Counted from the stretch's first letter, positions 1 through 7,680 are shown. The stretch is DNA of 17,790 bases from Candidatus Bipolaricaulota bacterium (GCA_020350845.1 CP070725.1:269874-287663), one strand, 5' to 3'. Notes: a model not told the origin generated them from the sequence alone. Made by a program: numbers and translations.

Positions 1-676
1 ACTGGAGTAGCTCTCGCGACGGGTAGATCTCGCCCACCGGGTGCACGAGTCCCTTGACGTTCACCTCGATGCCCACATCGAACTCGACAAGGGACTCGAC
101 GAAGGGAAGGACTGCGTCGCGATAGCCGTCGAACGGAACGTGCGGGTTGTGGAGCCCTGTGAACCGTCGAATCAGGTCGGGATGGGCCACGACGGTGAAT
201 AGGTCCGAGGCGACCACCTCGGTCATCATCGCAAAGAAGGTCCGGTAGAGCGGAAGGGGATCGGCATCAGTGAGGAGTAGGTGTGCCTGCTTCTTCGACG
301 CGAAGCGGATCCCGTGCATCTCGTGGGCAGATCCCATGACGAAGTCAAGCTGCCTCCCGATGGCGTCGGCGTAGTGCGGCAGGGTCTCTGCGATCTCGTC
401 CCTGAGATCCTCGAAGTAGTCGACCTCGATCCCAAGGCGCACGGTCAGATCGGGGTATCTCTTCCGGCACGTCTCGATCTCCGACCAGACCTTGCCCAGG
501 GTGGACGGGCTGAGGTGGTACCTCTCCGTTCGCAGGTTCATATGGTTGGTAATCGCGATCTCCGCAAGCCCCAATTCGGCGGCGCGAGCGCAATACTGCT
601 CCACGGTTGCGTGCGCGTCGGAGCTCGTCGACGTATGAAGGTGGTAATCGACCAGTCCGCGGAGGCTTTGCGTCAT
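1..676 (-). CDS. PHP-domain phosphoesterase, histidinol-phosphatase-like (C-terminus cut by window edge)
   Basis: Predicted metal-dependent phosphoesterase of the polymerase-and-histidinol-phosphatase (PHP) family, closest in pattern to HisK-type histidinol-phosphatases. About 225 residues are visible and the C-terminus lies outside the window. Seen: the N-terminal metal motif DYHLHTS (H12, H14), H45 in ITNHM, E84 in LGIEVDYFED, H118 in GSAHE, H165 in VAHPDLI, and the typical downstream YPSREL. The last family motif (usually SDAH) would lie beyond position 1. The ATG at 676 overlaps the stop of the upstream HAD gene as ATGA, so the two are translationally coupled. As the last visible gene of the importer operon, with no his genes nearby, it more likely removes phosphate from an imported substrate than makes histidinol; that role is inference. 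The family call is firm, the substrate unknown. Confidence 0.85.
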   Translation of the reverse strand, partial: MTQSLRGLVDYHLHTSTSSDAHATVEQYCARAAELGLAEIAITNHMNLRTERYHLSPSTLGKVWSEIETCRKRYPDLTVRLGIEVDYFEDLRDEIAETLPHYADAIGRQLDFVMGSAHEMHGIRFASKKQAHLLLTDADPLPLYRTFFAMMTEVVASDLFTVVAHPDLIRRFTGLHNPHVPFDGYRDAVLPFVESLVEFDVGIEVNVKGLVHPVGEIYPSRELLQ

Positions 677-2112
677 CTACGCTCCTCCCCGTTGATGGAC
701 GGGAAGAGCGCGAGCAGCTCGTCGAATCGCTGGATGAACTCGTCCGCCATGGCGTCGGCCTCGTAGTTGAATGCGACCGTTCTGATCCCCACGGCAGCCG
801 CGCCGTCCAGCTCTGCCTTCTTGTGCCCTACGAACGCTGCCTCGTGGGGCGTCACGCCGAGCCTTCTCAATCCGGCGCGGTAGATCGCCGGATCGGGTTT
901 CCTGACCCCCTCCTCGTGCGAGGAGACAAACGCATCCCACACCTCCGCGATGCCGTTGCGTGAGAGCCAGCCGAGCTTGGTCTCTTTGGAGTGATAGGTA
1001 TCCGTGATGATCCCCAGCAGGTATCCACGGTTCTTCAGTTCGAGGAGGGTCTCCCTCGATCGGTCGAAGAACGCGACGTCGCTCGCCTCCATCTCGAGTG
1101 CTTCGAGACCGCGCTCCAGGTGGAGTTCGTTCTCTACGCCGAGCGCGCGGAGACGTAGGGCCAAGTACTCGCGCTTCGTGATCTCACCGCGCATCGCCCG
1201 ATCCTTCGCGCCCTTCGGCTCCGAGACTGCGGAAGCCTCATCCTCCCGAGGAAGCTCTCGCAGGAAGCGCGCAATGTGGGCCCCGCGGTTGGGTCGGAAG
1301 TAGAGGATGTCCCCGGCGTCGAAGAACAGGGCTCTGATTCCCGAGTCGCCGTTCGCTTGCGGCACCGCCGCTTCGGCGGGCTCAAGAACGTCATGGATCT
1401 CGTGGAGATCGCGGATGACGGCATCGGGTCGGGGCTCGGTGGGCTCCTCCCCGTCCACGGGGGCGTGCTCGATCAGCACGGCGAGTCCGAAACCCGCGCG
1501 CCTTGCCCCGAGGATGTCGCGACTGACCTTGTCGCCGACGTGAGCGCAGCGGTCGGGGGGCGATCCGATCTCTCGAGCGGCGTGAAGGAAGATCTGCGGA
1601 TCGGGCTTGCGACGTCCGTAGGCCGCGGACGCAACGACGACGTCGAAGTGATCCAGGAGGCCGTGCCGTGAGAGATTGACCGCGACGCACGCGCGGCTCA
1701 TGACATTGCTGATGAGTCCCAGCTTGAGACCGGCGGAACGAAGTGCGACAAGGACGTTCTCCGCCTCCGGGCGGACGCGGCGATTGTAGAACTCCGTCTC
1801 GAGAAGAAGCATGAACTCCTCGCTGAGCGGGCGCAGGGAGTCCGCCGCGAAGCCGAAGTCCTTGAGGATGAACCGGGAGCAGATCTCCAGCGCGGGCAGC
1901 TCGACCAGCGAGCTGCTGTTCCAGGCACGATAGGCGCTAAGCCCTTCGGTGATCGAGGCGTAGAACACGTCGGGATCGACGCCGGGATCGAGGTCGTGCT
2001 CTACGAGGAAGCTGTGGAGCAGGCCGGAGGCCCTTCGTCGCAGCGCATCGTCGTACCAAAGCGTCTCGAGCGTGCCTCCCATGTCAAAGAAGACGGCTTC
2101 GATTCTGTCCAT
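673..2112 (-). CDS. Tandem HAD-superfamily hydrolase, two HAD domains in one chain
   Basis: A 479-residue protein made of two successive haloacid-dehalogenase-like units. Unit 1 (about 5-215) has motif I FFDMGGTLE with nucleophile D10, motif II S135 in LISNV, motif III K169 in RRKPDP and motif IV GDKVSRD (D194, D199). It looks like an active small-molecule phosphatase, although the second motif I Asp is Gly, as in many 'DMGGT' members. Unit 2 (about 260-470) has D265 in FFDAGDIL, T370 in IITDT and K405 in RKPDP. Its motif IV is VGHKKAELD, with His430 in the usual Asp place, and its motif I lacks the Thr, so it may be weak or regulatory. The start follows AAGGA 10 nt upstream. It lies 33 nt after the ATPase gene and overlaps the PHP gene. 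Likely role (inference): dephosphorylation of the transported compound in the cytoplasm. Single-domain HADs of this type are usually 200-250 residues. Confidence 0.88.
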   Translation of the reverse strand: MDRIEAVFFDMGGTLETLWYDDALRRRASGLLHSFLVEHDLDPGVDPDVFYASITEGLSAYRAWNSSSLVELPALEICSRFILKDFGFAADSLRPLSEEFMLLLETEFYNRRVRPEAENVLVALRSAGLKLGLISNVMSRACVAVNLSRHGLLDHFDVVVASAAYGRRKPDPQIFLHAAREIGSPPDRCAHVGDKVSRDILGARRAGFGLAVLIEHAPVDGEEPTEPRPDAVIRDLHEIHDVLEPAEAAVPQANGDSGIRALFFDAGDILYFRPNRGAHIARFLRELPREDEASAVSEPKGAKDRAMRGEITKREYLALRLRALGVENELHLERGLEALEMEASDVAFFDRSRETLLELKNRGYLLGIITDTYHSKETKLGWLSRNGIAEVWDAFVSSHEEGVRKPDPAIYRAGLRRLGVTPHEAAFVGHKKAELDGAAAVGIRTVAFNYEADAMADEFIQRFDELLALFPSINGEERR

Positions 2113-2145
2113 GAGGAGATGTCCTTCCTCAGCCTTGCGCCCCGC

Positions 2146-3267
2146 CTAGCAGCTGCTCCCCGTGCCCCCCACCGAGAGGAGTTCCTCTGATGCGGAGTCG
2201 TAGAGGTTGAAGTGACGCACCCGTACCCACACCTTCTGATCCGGCTGGAGGTCGCTCTGCCCCTGTTCCCGCGTCGCCAGTGTCTGGCCCTCAGCGTGGA
2301 GGAAGATCAACGTCTCGCACCCCGCCATGAGAACCGTGTAGACATTCATCTCCCGTGCGCCCTCGAGCGGCACGACCGAGGTCTCCAGCCACTCAGGATG
2401 GGTCACGAGTGCGACTTCTCGCCCCGGCTCGACGTCGGTCTCAAGACCCTCGAGCGGCATGCGGAAGAGGCCGTCTCCACTCTCGAAGATCCTCTCTCCG
2501 TTCGCGCCCGTCAGGTGCCCGTCGATGCGGTTGATCTGGGGATTCCCCATGAAATCCGCGACGAACAGGTTCGACGGGCGGTTGTAGAGCTCCGCCGGTG
2601 ATGCATCCTGCTGAAGGAGCCCGAGGCGCATCACGGTGACGCGATTCGAGAGGGTCAAGGCCTCGACCTGGTCGTGGGTGACATAGACCGTCGTCGCTCC
2701 GGATTCGTTGTGCAGGCGCTTGAGCTCCGAGCGGAGACGCATCCTGAGTTTCGCGTCCAAGTTTGAGAGGGGTTCGTCCATCAGGAAGGCCGGAGGCTCA
2801 GTCACGACCATCCGAGCGATCGCGACGCGCTGCTGTTCCCCACCCGAGAGCTCCGACGGGTATCGTCCCTCGTACCCCGTCATCTGGAGCTTCTCCAGGA
2901 TCCCCATCACGGTGGCGCGGATCTTGTCCTTGGGAACCTTCCTCTCTTTGAGGCCAAAGGCGATGTTGTGGTAGACCGTCATGTGCGGCCACAGGGCATA
3001 GCTTTGAAAGATCAGACCGACGCCCCGATCGGGAGCGGGAACGTGGACGGCCTTCGAGGCGGAGTAGACGCAACGCTCGTTGATGAACAACTCGCCATCC
3101 GTCAGCTCCTCGAGACCCGCGATCATCCGCAACGTCGTTGTCTTGCCACAGCCCGAAGGGCCAAGAAGGGTGTGGAACTCCCCCTTCTCGATCTCGAGCG
3201 AGAGACGATCGACTGCCGTGACCTTCCCGTAGCGCTTGGTGACCCCCCGCAAAGAGATGAATCCCAC
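2146..3267 (-). CDS. ABC importer ATPase (Fbp/Pot-type, with TOBE domain)
   Basis: Cytoplasmic ATP-hydrolysing subunit, 373 residues, of the importer encoded just upstream. Seen: Walker A GPSGCGKT (36-43), Q-loop Q88 in IFQSYALWPHMTV, signature LSGGEQQ (140-146), Walker B FLMDE (161-165), D-loop SNLDAKLR and switch His198 in VTHDQ. A C-terminal extension of about 130 residues is the TOBE region found in carbohydrate, polyamine and ferric-type importers. I chose the GTG at 3267 because it begins the conserved strand (GFISLRGVTKRYG) and has GGAGG about 7 nt upstream. An upstream ATG at 3408 would run through the hairpin and into the binding-protein gene. Family resemblance is to FbpC/AfuC/PotA-like ATPases, and the sequence alone does not fix the substrate. 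The last residues end in Cys, which looks incidental. Confidence 0.93.
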   Translation of the reverse strand: MGFISLRGVTKRYGKVTAVDRLSLEIEKGEFHTLLGPSGCGKTTTLRMIAGLEELTDGELFINERCVYSASKAVHVPAPDRGVGLIFQSYALWPHMTVYHNIAFGLKERKVPKDKIRATVMGILEKLQMTGYEGRYPSELSGGEQQRVAIARMVVTEPPAFLMDEPLSNLDAKLRMRLRSELKRLHNESGATTVYVTHDQVEALTLSNRVTVMRLGLLQQDASPAELYNRPSNLFVADFMGNPQINRIDGHLTGANGERIFESGDGLFRMPLEGLETDVEPGREVALVTHPEWLETSVVPLEGAREMNVYTVLMAGCETLIFLHAEGQTLATREQGQSDLQPDQKVWVRVRHFNLYDSASEELLSVGGTGSSC

Positions 3268-3290
3268 GGTCTTACCTCCGGTTCTGAGTG

Positions 3291-3319
3291 GAGGCACAGG
3301 CGCTATGCGCCTGTGCCTC
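3291..3319 (-). promoter_or_regulatory. Perfect 13-bp intergenic hairpin between binding-protein and ATPase genes
   Basis: The arms GAGGCACAGGCGC and GCGCCTGTGCCTC pair perfectly over 13 bp around a 3-nt loop. The hairpin lies between the binding-protein stop (3333) and the ATPase start (3267). No T-run follows on the transcribed (minus) strand, so it is not a standard intrinsic terminator. An mRNA 3'-end stabiliser or partial terminator within the operon is the likelier reading. That would let the binding protein be made in excess over the ATPase, as in other importer operons with an intercistronic stem-loop after the binding-protein gene. Confidence 0.8.
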
Positions 3320-3332
3320 GAAGCGTGACTTG

Positions 3333-4583
3333 CTAACCGCCGTACATGATGAAGGCTTCCTGGATCTGTAGCTGATGCTCCCAGATGTACGCCTCGTCCA
3401 CGTACCAATAGAGCGTAGGCGGTTCAAGCGGCAGGCATCCCTCTGCAATCGGGTAGCCCGTCATCGGAGCCCACGAACTCGCTGTGAACCACGGTGTCCG
3501 TCCTTGAAGCATCCGTGCGCTCTCGCCCTCCCAGTAGGGCTGCTCGAACTCGGTGATCCCGCGTTCGATCGGCTCCGCGGAGCCCATGAGCCAGCGGATG
3601 AGTAGCTTCGCTGCGTTGGGGTGCGGCGCCTGGGCCGGGATCATGAGGTACGTCGGATTGAGGATGACGTGCGCCGGCTCGAGCGTCATGACGCCGAGGA
3701 CGTATCCCTTGGATTGGTTGTAGCGGATCTTCGAGCCCGACGTGAAGGAGCTGATCTTCGGGATCGTGTTCCCTTGTGCGACCGGCGTTCCGATGCCCTC
3801 TACGACGTCGTCCGACGAGCCGACAAGAACCGGGTCGTTCTGCATGAGGCGATAGAGCCACTCGAAGCCGGCGTCCGGAACTCCCGGTGACAGGACGAGC
3901 TCACCGTACTTCTTCTCGTACGCCGCCTTCATCTCCTCCGCGTGCCCGACGACCGTAGACATGTAGTTGAAGGTCGACTCGGAGGCCAGCGGGTTCTTGA
4001 ACAGCACGCTCCCACGCCACTCCGGACGCGTGAGGTCCCACAGATTGTCGACCGGCGTTCCGTCCGCGAACTCCGGACCATTCGGGAACTGTTCGGTGTT
4101 GTAGTAGCACGTGCCCCCGCTCGTCCGTTGGAGGAGAAGCGGGTACTTCCTGTCATCCGGGATGTAGGGGCCGACGGTATCGGGCACGAAGTTGTAGACG
4201 AGACCCTCCGGCAGCGCGCGGAACGTCAGCTCGGCGCTCGTCGTGAAGAGCACGTCGCAGTTGTAGACGCCGGCCTCCTGTTCCCGAATGGCCTTGTCGA
4301 GCGCCTTGGCCGACCCCATGTCGTAGGAATTCACCCAGATGCCGTACTCTTCGAAGAACGTGTCGGCCGCCTGGTAGATCCGCGAGGAAGAGGAGTAGAT
4401 GGTGACTTCCCCCTCCGCCTGTGCTGCTGCAATGATTGCGTCCCAATCCTGTGTCTCTGTGGCATAGGGACCGAGTTGGTTCACCTCGAGCCACGTCTCG
4501 AGCGCCTCGTCCGATGCGCCGACGGACGCCATCACGAGGATCAGCCCGAGCAGTACGAGCACGACACCTCGACTCCGCTTCAT
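3333..4583 (-). CDS. Secreted solute-binding protein of ABC importer (extracellular solute-binding family 1, Fbp/Afu-like)
   Basis: A 416-residue ligand-capture protein of the importer. Seen: a signal peptide of basic MKRSR, a hydrophobic stretch at about 7-20, and a likely signal peptidase I site at SVGA/SDEA (after about residue 23). There is no lipobox Cys, so it should be free in the periplasm. After the signal come a short acidic region and the family start VTIYSSSS (60-67). A mid-chain YYNTEQF strand (160-166) and a Trp/Tyr-rich tail follow. The ATG at 4583 has AAGGAGGT 6 nt upstream. It belongs to the group often annotated as Fe(3+) binding proteins. I do not see the C-lobe Tyr-Tyr pair that holds iron in FbpA, and the neighbouring phosphatases and RpiR regulator point instead to a phosphorylated solute (inference). 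In transcription order it follows the permease by 65 nt. Confidence 0.88.
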   Translation of the reverse strand: MKRSRGVVLVLLGLILVMASVGASDEALETWLEVNQLGPYATETQDWDAIIAAAQAEGEVTIYSSSSRIYQAADTFFEEYGIWVNSYDMGSAKALDKAIREQEAGVYNCDVLFTTSAELTFRALPEGLVYNFVPDTVGPYIPDDRKYPLLLQRTSGGTCYYNTEQFPNGPEFADGTPVDNLWDLTRPEWRGSVLFKNPLASESTFNYMSTVVGHAEEMKAAYEKKYGELVLSPGVPDAGFEWLYRLMQNDPVLVGSSDDVVEGIGTPVAQGNTIPKISSFTSGSKIRYNQSKGYVLGVMTLEPAHVILNPTYLMIPAQAPHPNAAKLLIRWLMGSAEPIERGITEFEQPYWEGESARMLQGRTPWFTASSWAPMTGYPIAEGCLPLEPPTLYWYVDEAYIWEHQLQIQEAFIMYGG

Positions 4584-4609
4584 CTCAGCACCTCCTTGAT
4601 GCCATACTT

Positions 4610-4624
4610 GCAGGAAGTCCCTGC
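4610..4624 (-). promoter_or_regulatory. Small inverted repeat ahead of the binding-protein gene
   Basis: GCAGG-AAGTC-CCTGC gives a 5-bp stem with a 5-nt loop, in the 65-nt gap between the permease stop and the binding-protein start, about 26 nt upstream of the ATG and 12 nt upstream of its Shine-Dalgarno. It could modestly affect initiation or mRNA processing. A stem this short could also be chance. Confidence 0.25.
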
Positions 4625-4648
4625 GACCGGAAGGAGCCCTGTCTCTTC

Positions 4649-6484
4649 TCAGCCCCCACCGATGTGCTCCAGCTTCGATTTCCCCATCGCACTGGCGATG
4701 AAGTACCCCGTGAGCGTAAGGATGATGATCAGCACGGCGATCGCGTTTGCCTGCTGGGTGAAGCCCTGCTCGACATAGCGGTACGTCATCGACGTCAGAA
4801 CGCGCGTCTTGGGCGTGACCAGAAGGACGATCAGACTGAGCATGCGCATCGATGTGATCAGACTGAGGATGAAGCCTGCCATCAGGCCGCTCTTCCCGAG
4901 CGGGATGACGATCGCTCGCATCCGCTTGACCCACGATGCTCCACGCAGGTATGCGGCCTCTTCGAGAGACTTGTCGATCTGCATCATCGCGGAGATTCCC
5001 GTCCGCGATGTGTACGGTAACCGCTTCGCCACCGTCACCAGGACGAGGAGCGTGAACGTGCCGTAGAGACTAGGAATCGGCCCCCACGACTTGGAGAACA
5101 TGCTGAGGAAGATCCCGCCGAAGGCGATCGACGGGATGATATACGGGGTGAAGGCGAGGTTCTCGATAAGCCTCGACATGACCGAACCGCGAGCCTTCAC
5201 GACGGCGTATCCGAAGAACAGCCCGCTGATGCTCGCGATCGCGGCCGCGATTGTGGCAAGCTTGATCGTGTTCCACATCCCGCCGAGGACATAGGGGTCG
5301 CGCAGGATCCCTGCGTTCGACGCGTAGATCGACCCCGGTGCACCGATCCAGTAGTCGAGCGTCAACTCGCGCACGTTGAAGTCCCCGTGCAATGTCAGGC
5401 TCTGCAGCAGGAGCATGCCGAGCGGGAACAGGATGCACGCCCCGATGAACACCAGGACCCCTACCGTGATCGGAGCTTTGGCGCGGCGCAGCTTGGTGCG
5501 AAGGATCCGCGTTCCTTTCCCGCCGATCGTCGTGAACTTCTTGCGGACGCCGAGGACCTTGGCATTCATGTAGATCGTGAGCGCAGAGATCAGCACGAGG
5601 AAGATGACCATCGCGTAGGCCGTGCCTTCGACCCGGTTGCTGAGCATGGCGTAGACCCGCGTCGAGATCGTGTAGTAGCGCACGGGAAGGCCGAGGATCG
5701 CCGGTGTGCCGAACGTCCCAACGGCCTTGCTGAAGATGAGGACGAACGCTGACCCGATCGCGGGAAGCATCAACGGGAAGGTGATCTTGCGCAGCACCGT
5801 CTTGCGGGAAGCTCCGAGCACGCGGCCGGTGTCCTCGAGCTGACTGTCGAGCGAGGCGAGGGCTCCGGAGACGAGGATGAAGGCGTACGGGAAGTAGTGA
5901 ATCGTCATCGCGAGCACGATCGGGACGTAGCCGTAGGACAACCAGTTCGGCACGTTGACGCCCATCGCTTGGAGGAAGCCCGGCGAGCCTCCGATGCGCG
6001 TGTTCTTGAAGACGGTGTACCACGCGAGGGCCATCACCCACGAGGGCATGACGTACGGAATGATGGCGATGTTTCCGATCAAACGCTTCAGCGGCAGATC
6101 GGTTCGCACGACCAGCCACGCGAGGAGCGAGCCGAGCGGGAGGGCAAGACAGACGGTTCCCAGTGCGATCAGCAGGCTGTGCAGCAACGGCTTCCAGAGC
6201 AGTGCCTGCGACAGACGGCTTGCGACCACGCGATGCCAATGGTAGACGGTCCACGCACCCGGCCGGGCGTCGAGCACGAGCCGCGTATCGTTGTAGCTGA
6301 ATGTACTGGCACCGATGAAGATCTGGACTAGTGGGATGATGACCAGGACGGCGAGGACCGCGAGAAGGACAAGTCCCATGAGCTTCTCGGGTCGACTGAG
6401 CCAACGCTGAAGGCGGAACCGCGCCTGCGTGAGCATGATCCCGGGGCCACGCTCCTCCCGGATCATGCCATCAAGTGAGTCCAA
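4649..6484 (-). CDS. ABC importer permease with two fused transmembrane domains (FbpB/AfuB-type)
   Basis: Inner-membrane channel subunit, 611 residues, with two MetI-like domains in one chain, so a single polypeptide can replace the usual permease dimer. Seen: a first hydrophobic helix at about 35-55; half 1 with helices from about 100 to 305 and its ATPase-coupling EAA loop at about 217-240 (EDTGRVLGASRKTVLRKITF). Half 2 starts near 340, with an EAA loop at about 508-530 (EEAAYLRGASWVKRMRAIVI). The two loops are recognisably homologous. The start is uncertain: TTG at 6484 has a GAGG/GGGGAG run just upstream and fits the predicted transcript; ATGs at 6466 and 6436 are alternatives without a well-placed Shine-Dalgarno. 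It is the first gene of the importer operon, directly behind a good promoter (6530-6558). The double-domain architecture is known for FbpB-type importers. Confidence 0.92.
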   Translation of the reverse strand: MDSLDGMIREERGPGIMLTQARFRLQRWLSRPEKLMGLVLLAVLAVLVIIPLVQIFIGASTFSYNDTRLVLDARPGAWTVYHWHRVVASRLSQALLWKPLLHSLLIALGTVCLALPLGSLLAWLVVRTDLPLKRLIGNIAIIPYVMPSWVMALAWYTVFKNTRIGGSPGFLQAMGVNVPNWLSYGYVPIVLAMTIHYFPYAFILVSGALASLDSQLEDTGRVLGASRKTVLRKITFPLMLPAIGSAFVLIFSKAVGTFGTPAILGLPVRYYTISTRVYAMLSNRVEGTAYAMVIFLVLISALTIYMNAKVLGVRKKFTTIGGKGTRILRTKLRRAKAPITVGVLVFIGACILFPLGMLLLQSLTLHGDFNVRELTLDYWIGAPGSIYASNAGILRDPYVLGGMWNTIKLATIAAAIASISGLFFGYAVVKARGSVMSRLIENLAFTPYIIPSIAFGGIFLSMFSKSWGPIPSLYGTFTLLVLVTVAKRLPYTSRTGISAMMQIDKSLEEAAYLRGASWVKRMRAIVIPLGKSGLMAGFILSLITSMRMLSLIVLLVTPKTRVLTSMTYRYVEQGFTQQANAIAVLIIILTLTGYFIASAMGKSKLEHIGGG

Positions 6485-6529
6485 GCGCTCCCCTCTCTCC
6501 GTCCCGTAGAGGACTGTCCATGGGAGTCG

Positions 6530-6558
6530 AGAATAGCTACGGATGACGCCCGCGTCAA
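6530..6558 (-). promoter_or_regulatory. Sigma-70-like promoter of the importer operon
   Basis: On the minus strand, -35 TTGACG (6553-6558) and -10 TATTCT (6530-6535) are separated by exactly 17 nt. Transcription would start near 6523, giving a leader of roughly 40 nt to the TTG start of the permease. A 12-bp palindrome overlaps the -35 box and operator copy 1 lies 8 bp upstream of it. Confidence 0.7.
6545..6556. promoter_or_regulatory. Palindrome overlapping the importer -35 box
   Basis: GACGC-CC-GCGTC is an inverted repeat with 5-bp arms. It covers four bases of the -35 hexamer and the adjacent spacer, so a protein bound here would block RNA polymerase. It is unrelated in sequence to the GCAAC-N4-GTTGC sites and could serve a second regulator, or be chance in GC-rich DNA. 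Confidence 0.4.
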
Positions 6559-6566
6559 GGGATCCT

Positions 6567-6580
6567 GCAACATGTGTTGC
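6567..6580. promoter_or_regulatory. Operator copy 1 (GCAAC-N4-GTTGC), upstream of importer operon
   Basis: GCAACATGTGTTGC, an inverted repeat with 6-bp arms, 8 bp upstream of the importer -35 box. It matches operator copy 2 (read on the minus strand) at 13 of 14 positions. It is the likely binding site of the neighbouring RpiR-type regulator. Confidence 0.7.
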
Positions 6581-6637
6581 GCGTGAGTACTGGGCTTCGG
6601 ATGTAATCGCCCACTACAAGAGAGGTTTGGTCAGCCC

Positions 6638-7537
6638 TCAGCCGGCGTCGCTCAAGTCCGAGTCGTCCGACTCGTCCTCGTGATGGACCACGCGGTACTC
6701 GAAGCCGAAGCGTCGGCGCAGATCCTGGAGTCTCTTCAGTGTGGACAGTGCCTCGGGAGCGAGGAGCTTGGCGACATCGAGAACGATGGCCGTCATGATC
6801 GCCAGGGGAACGATGTTCGTGTGGTAGATCGTCGCCGGACCGCGGCGTGCAGCGAGGGTTACCGTCACGTGATCGAGCATCTCCTTGGCCACGGAGTCCG
6901 TGATGAGCACCGTCGGGCATCCGACGTCTTGGGCGATGGTGATTGCGCTCTTGTGCTCCTGGGGAACGACGAGGAAGCTGAACAGGACCAGGACGTCTTC
7001 CTCCGTCAGCAGCTGCAGCTTCTCAAGGATCGCTCGACCCTCCTCGGGGATTGCGATGACGTCCAGACGAAATCGCTGCAGCCGGAAGGCGAACAACTCG
7101 GCAAGAGGCCCTTGAGGGCCCCGGCCGCAGATGAAGATCCGCCGGGCGTGCGTGATCATCTCCGCCGCTCGATGGATGTCCTCGTTGAGGACTGTCTTGA
7201 GAGACTCCTTGAGGTAGAGCATCTCGGTCTCCACGACCTGCTGGTAAAGGTTGTCGGGCTGCACCTCGGCGAGGGTCTTCCCGAGCTTCTCCCCCGGGGT
7301 GATCTCCTGGCGGTAGAGGTCTTGAAGGTCGGCGCGAAGATCAGTATAGCCCTCGTACTCCAGGCTCTGAGCGAGGCGTACAAGGGTCGACTTGTGCACA
7401 TCGAGTCGCCGTGCGGCTTCGTCAACGCTGAGGAAGATATACTCCTCGTAGTCTGTCAGGATGCTCTGAATGAGGTTCTTCTGGACTCGAGTGAGTACCG
7501 CGAAATGCTCTTGGACCCGATCTCGTAGGTTCGCCAC
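6638..7537 (-). CDS. RpiR-family transcriptional regulator (HTH + SIS sugar-phosphate-binding domain)
   Basis: A 299-residue regulator. The N-terminal part (about 1-77) is an RpiR helix-turn-helix: FLSVDEAARRLDVHKSTLVRLAQSLEYEGY at about 35-64. The C-terminal part (about 120-260) is a SIS domain, with IFICGRGPQG (134-143), LFSFLVVPQEHKSAI and CPTVLITDS. SIS domains of this family sense phosphorylated sugars. The tail is acidic (DESDDSD). I chose the GTG at 7537 because GGGAGG lies 6 nt upstream and it gives the normal family length; a longer reading from 7663 would run through operator copy 2. The stop is 153 nt before the permease start, and that gap holds a promoter and an operator. Operator copies in front of the importer, this gene and the aldo/keto reductase suggest it controls all three, including itself (inference). 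Ligand unknown. Confidence 0.9.
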   Translation of the reverse strand: MANLRDRVQEHFAVLTRVQKNLIQSILTDYEEYIFLSVDEAARRLDVHKSTLVRLAQSLEYEGYTDLRADLQDLYRQEITPGEKLGKTLAEVQPDNLYQQVVETEMLYLKESLKTVLNEDIHRAAEMITHARRIFICGRGPQGPLAELFAFRLQRFRLDVIAIPEEGRAILEKLQLLTEEDVLVLFSFLVVPQEHKSAITIAQDVGCPTVLITDSVAKEMLDHVTVTLAARRGPATIYHTNIVPLAIMTAIVLDVAKLLAPEALSTLKRLQDLRRRFGFEYRVVHHEDESDDSDLSDAG

Positions 7538-7565
7538 CGCGTTCCTCCCACCTCCACTCGTGGGC

Positions 7566-7594
7566 ATCGTAGCGGCCGACCGGGTCCGGGGCAA
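7566..7594 (-). promoter_or_regulatory. Candidate promoter of the RpiR-type regulator
   Basis: On the minus strand, -35 TTGCCC (7589-7594), 17-nt spacer, -10 TACGAT (7566-7571). Each hexamer matches the consensus at four of six positions. The start point would lie about 20 nt before the GTG start, with the Shine-Dalgarno in between. Operator copy 2 lies 65 nt upstream of the -35. Weaker than the importer promoter. Confidence 0.45.
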
Positions 7595-7659
7595 CGACGA
7601 TCCGACGGCTTCGGCGCGAGATTCCTCTCCCGAAGCGCGATTCAGTCCATGAGGCAAGG

Positions 7660-7673
7660 GCAACGCATGTTGC
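7660..7673. promoter_or_regulatory. Operator copy 2 (GCAAC-N4-GTTGC), upstream of the regulator gene
   Basis: GCAACGCATGTTGC, with 5-bp arms. Its minus-strand reading, GCAACATGCGTTGC, differs from copy 1 by one base. It lies in the 171-nt gap between the aldo/keto reductase stop and the regulator start, as expected for autoregulation. The wider flanks also carry ATTCAG and CTGAAT arms (7640-7645, 7673-7678) of uncertain meaning. Confidence 0.68.
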
Positions 7674-7680
7674 TGAATGG

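Noticed and set aside
3069..3082. Near match to the operator, GCAACGCTCGTTGA
   Set aside because: One arm base is wrong and it lies inside the ATPase coding sequence away from any promoter; expected by chance.
3268..3408. N-terminal extension of the ATPase to an ATG at 3408
   Set aside because: The extra residues translate the hairpin and the end of the binding-protein gene, and the GTG at 3267 has a proper Shine-Dalgarno and starts the conserved domain.
5070..6404. 444-aa minus-strand open frame
   Set aside because: Alternative frame of the permease gene; rich in Arg/His/Pro and lacking the hydrophobic segments seen in the true frame.
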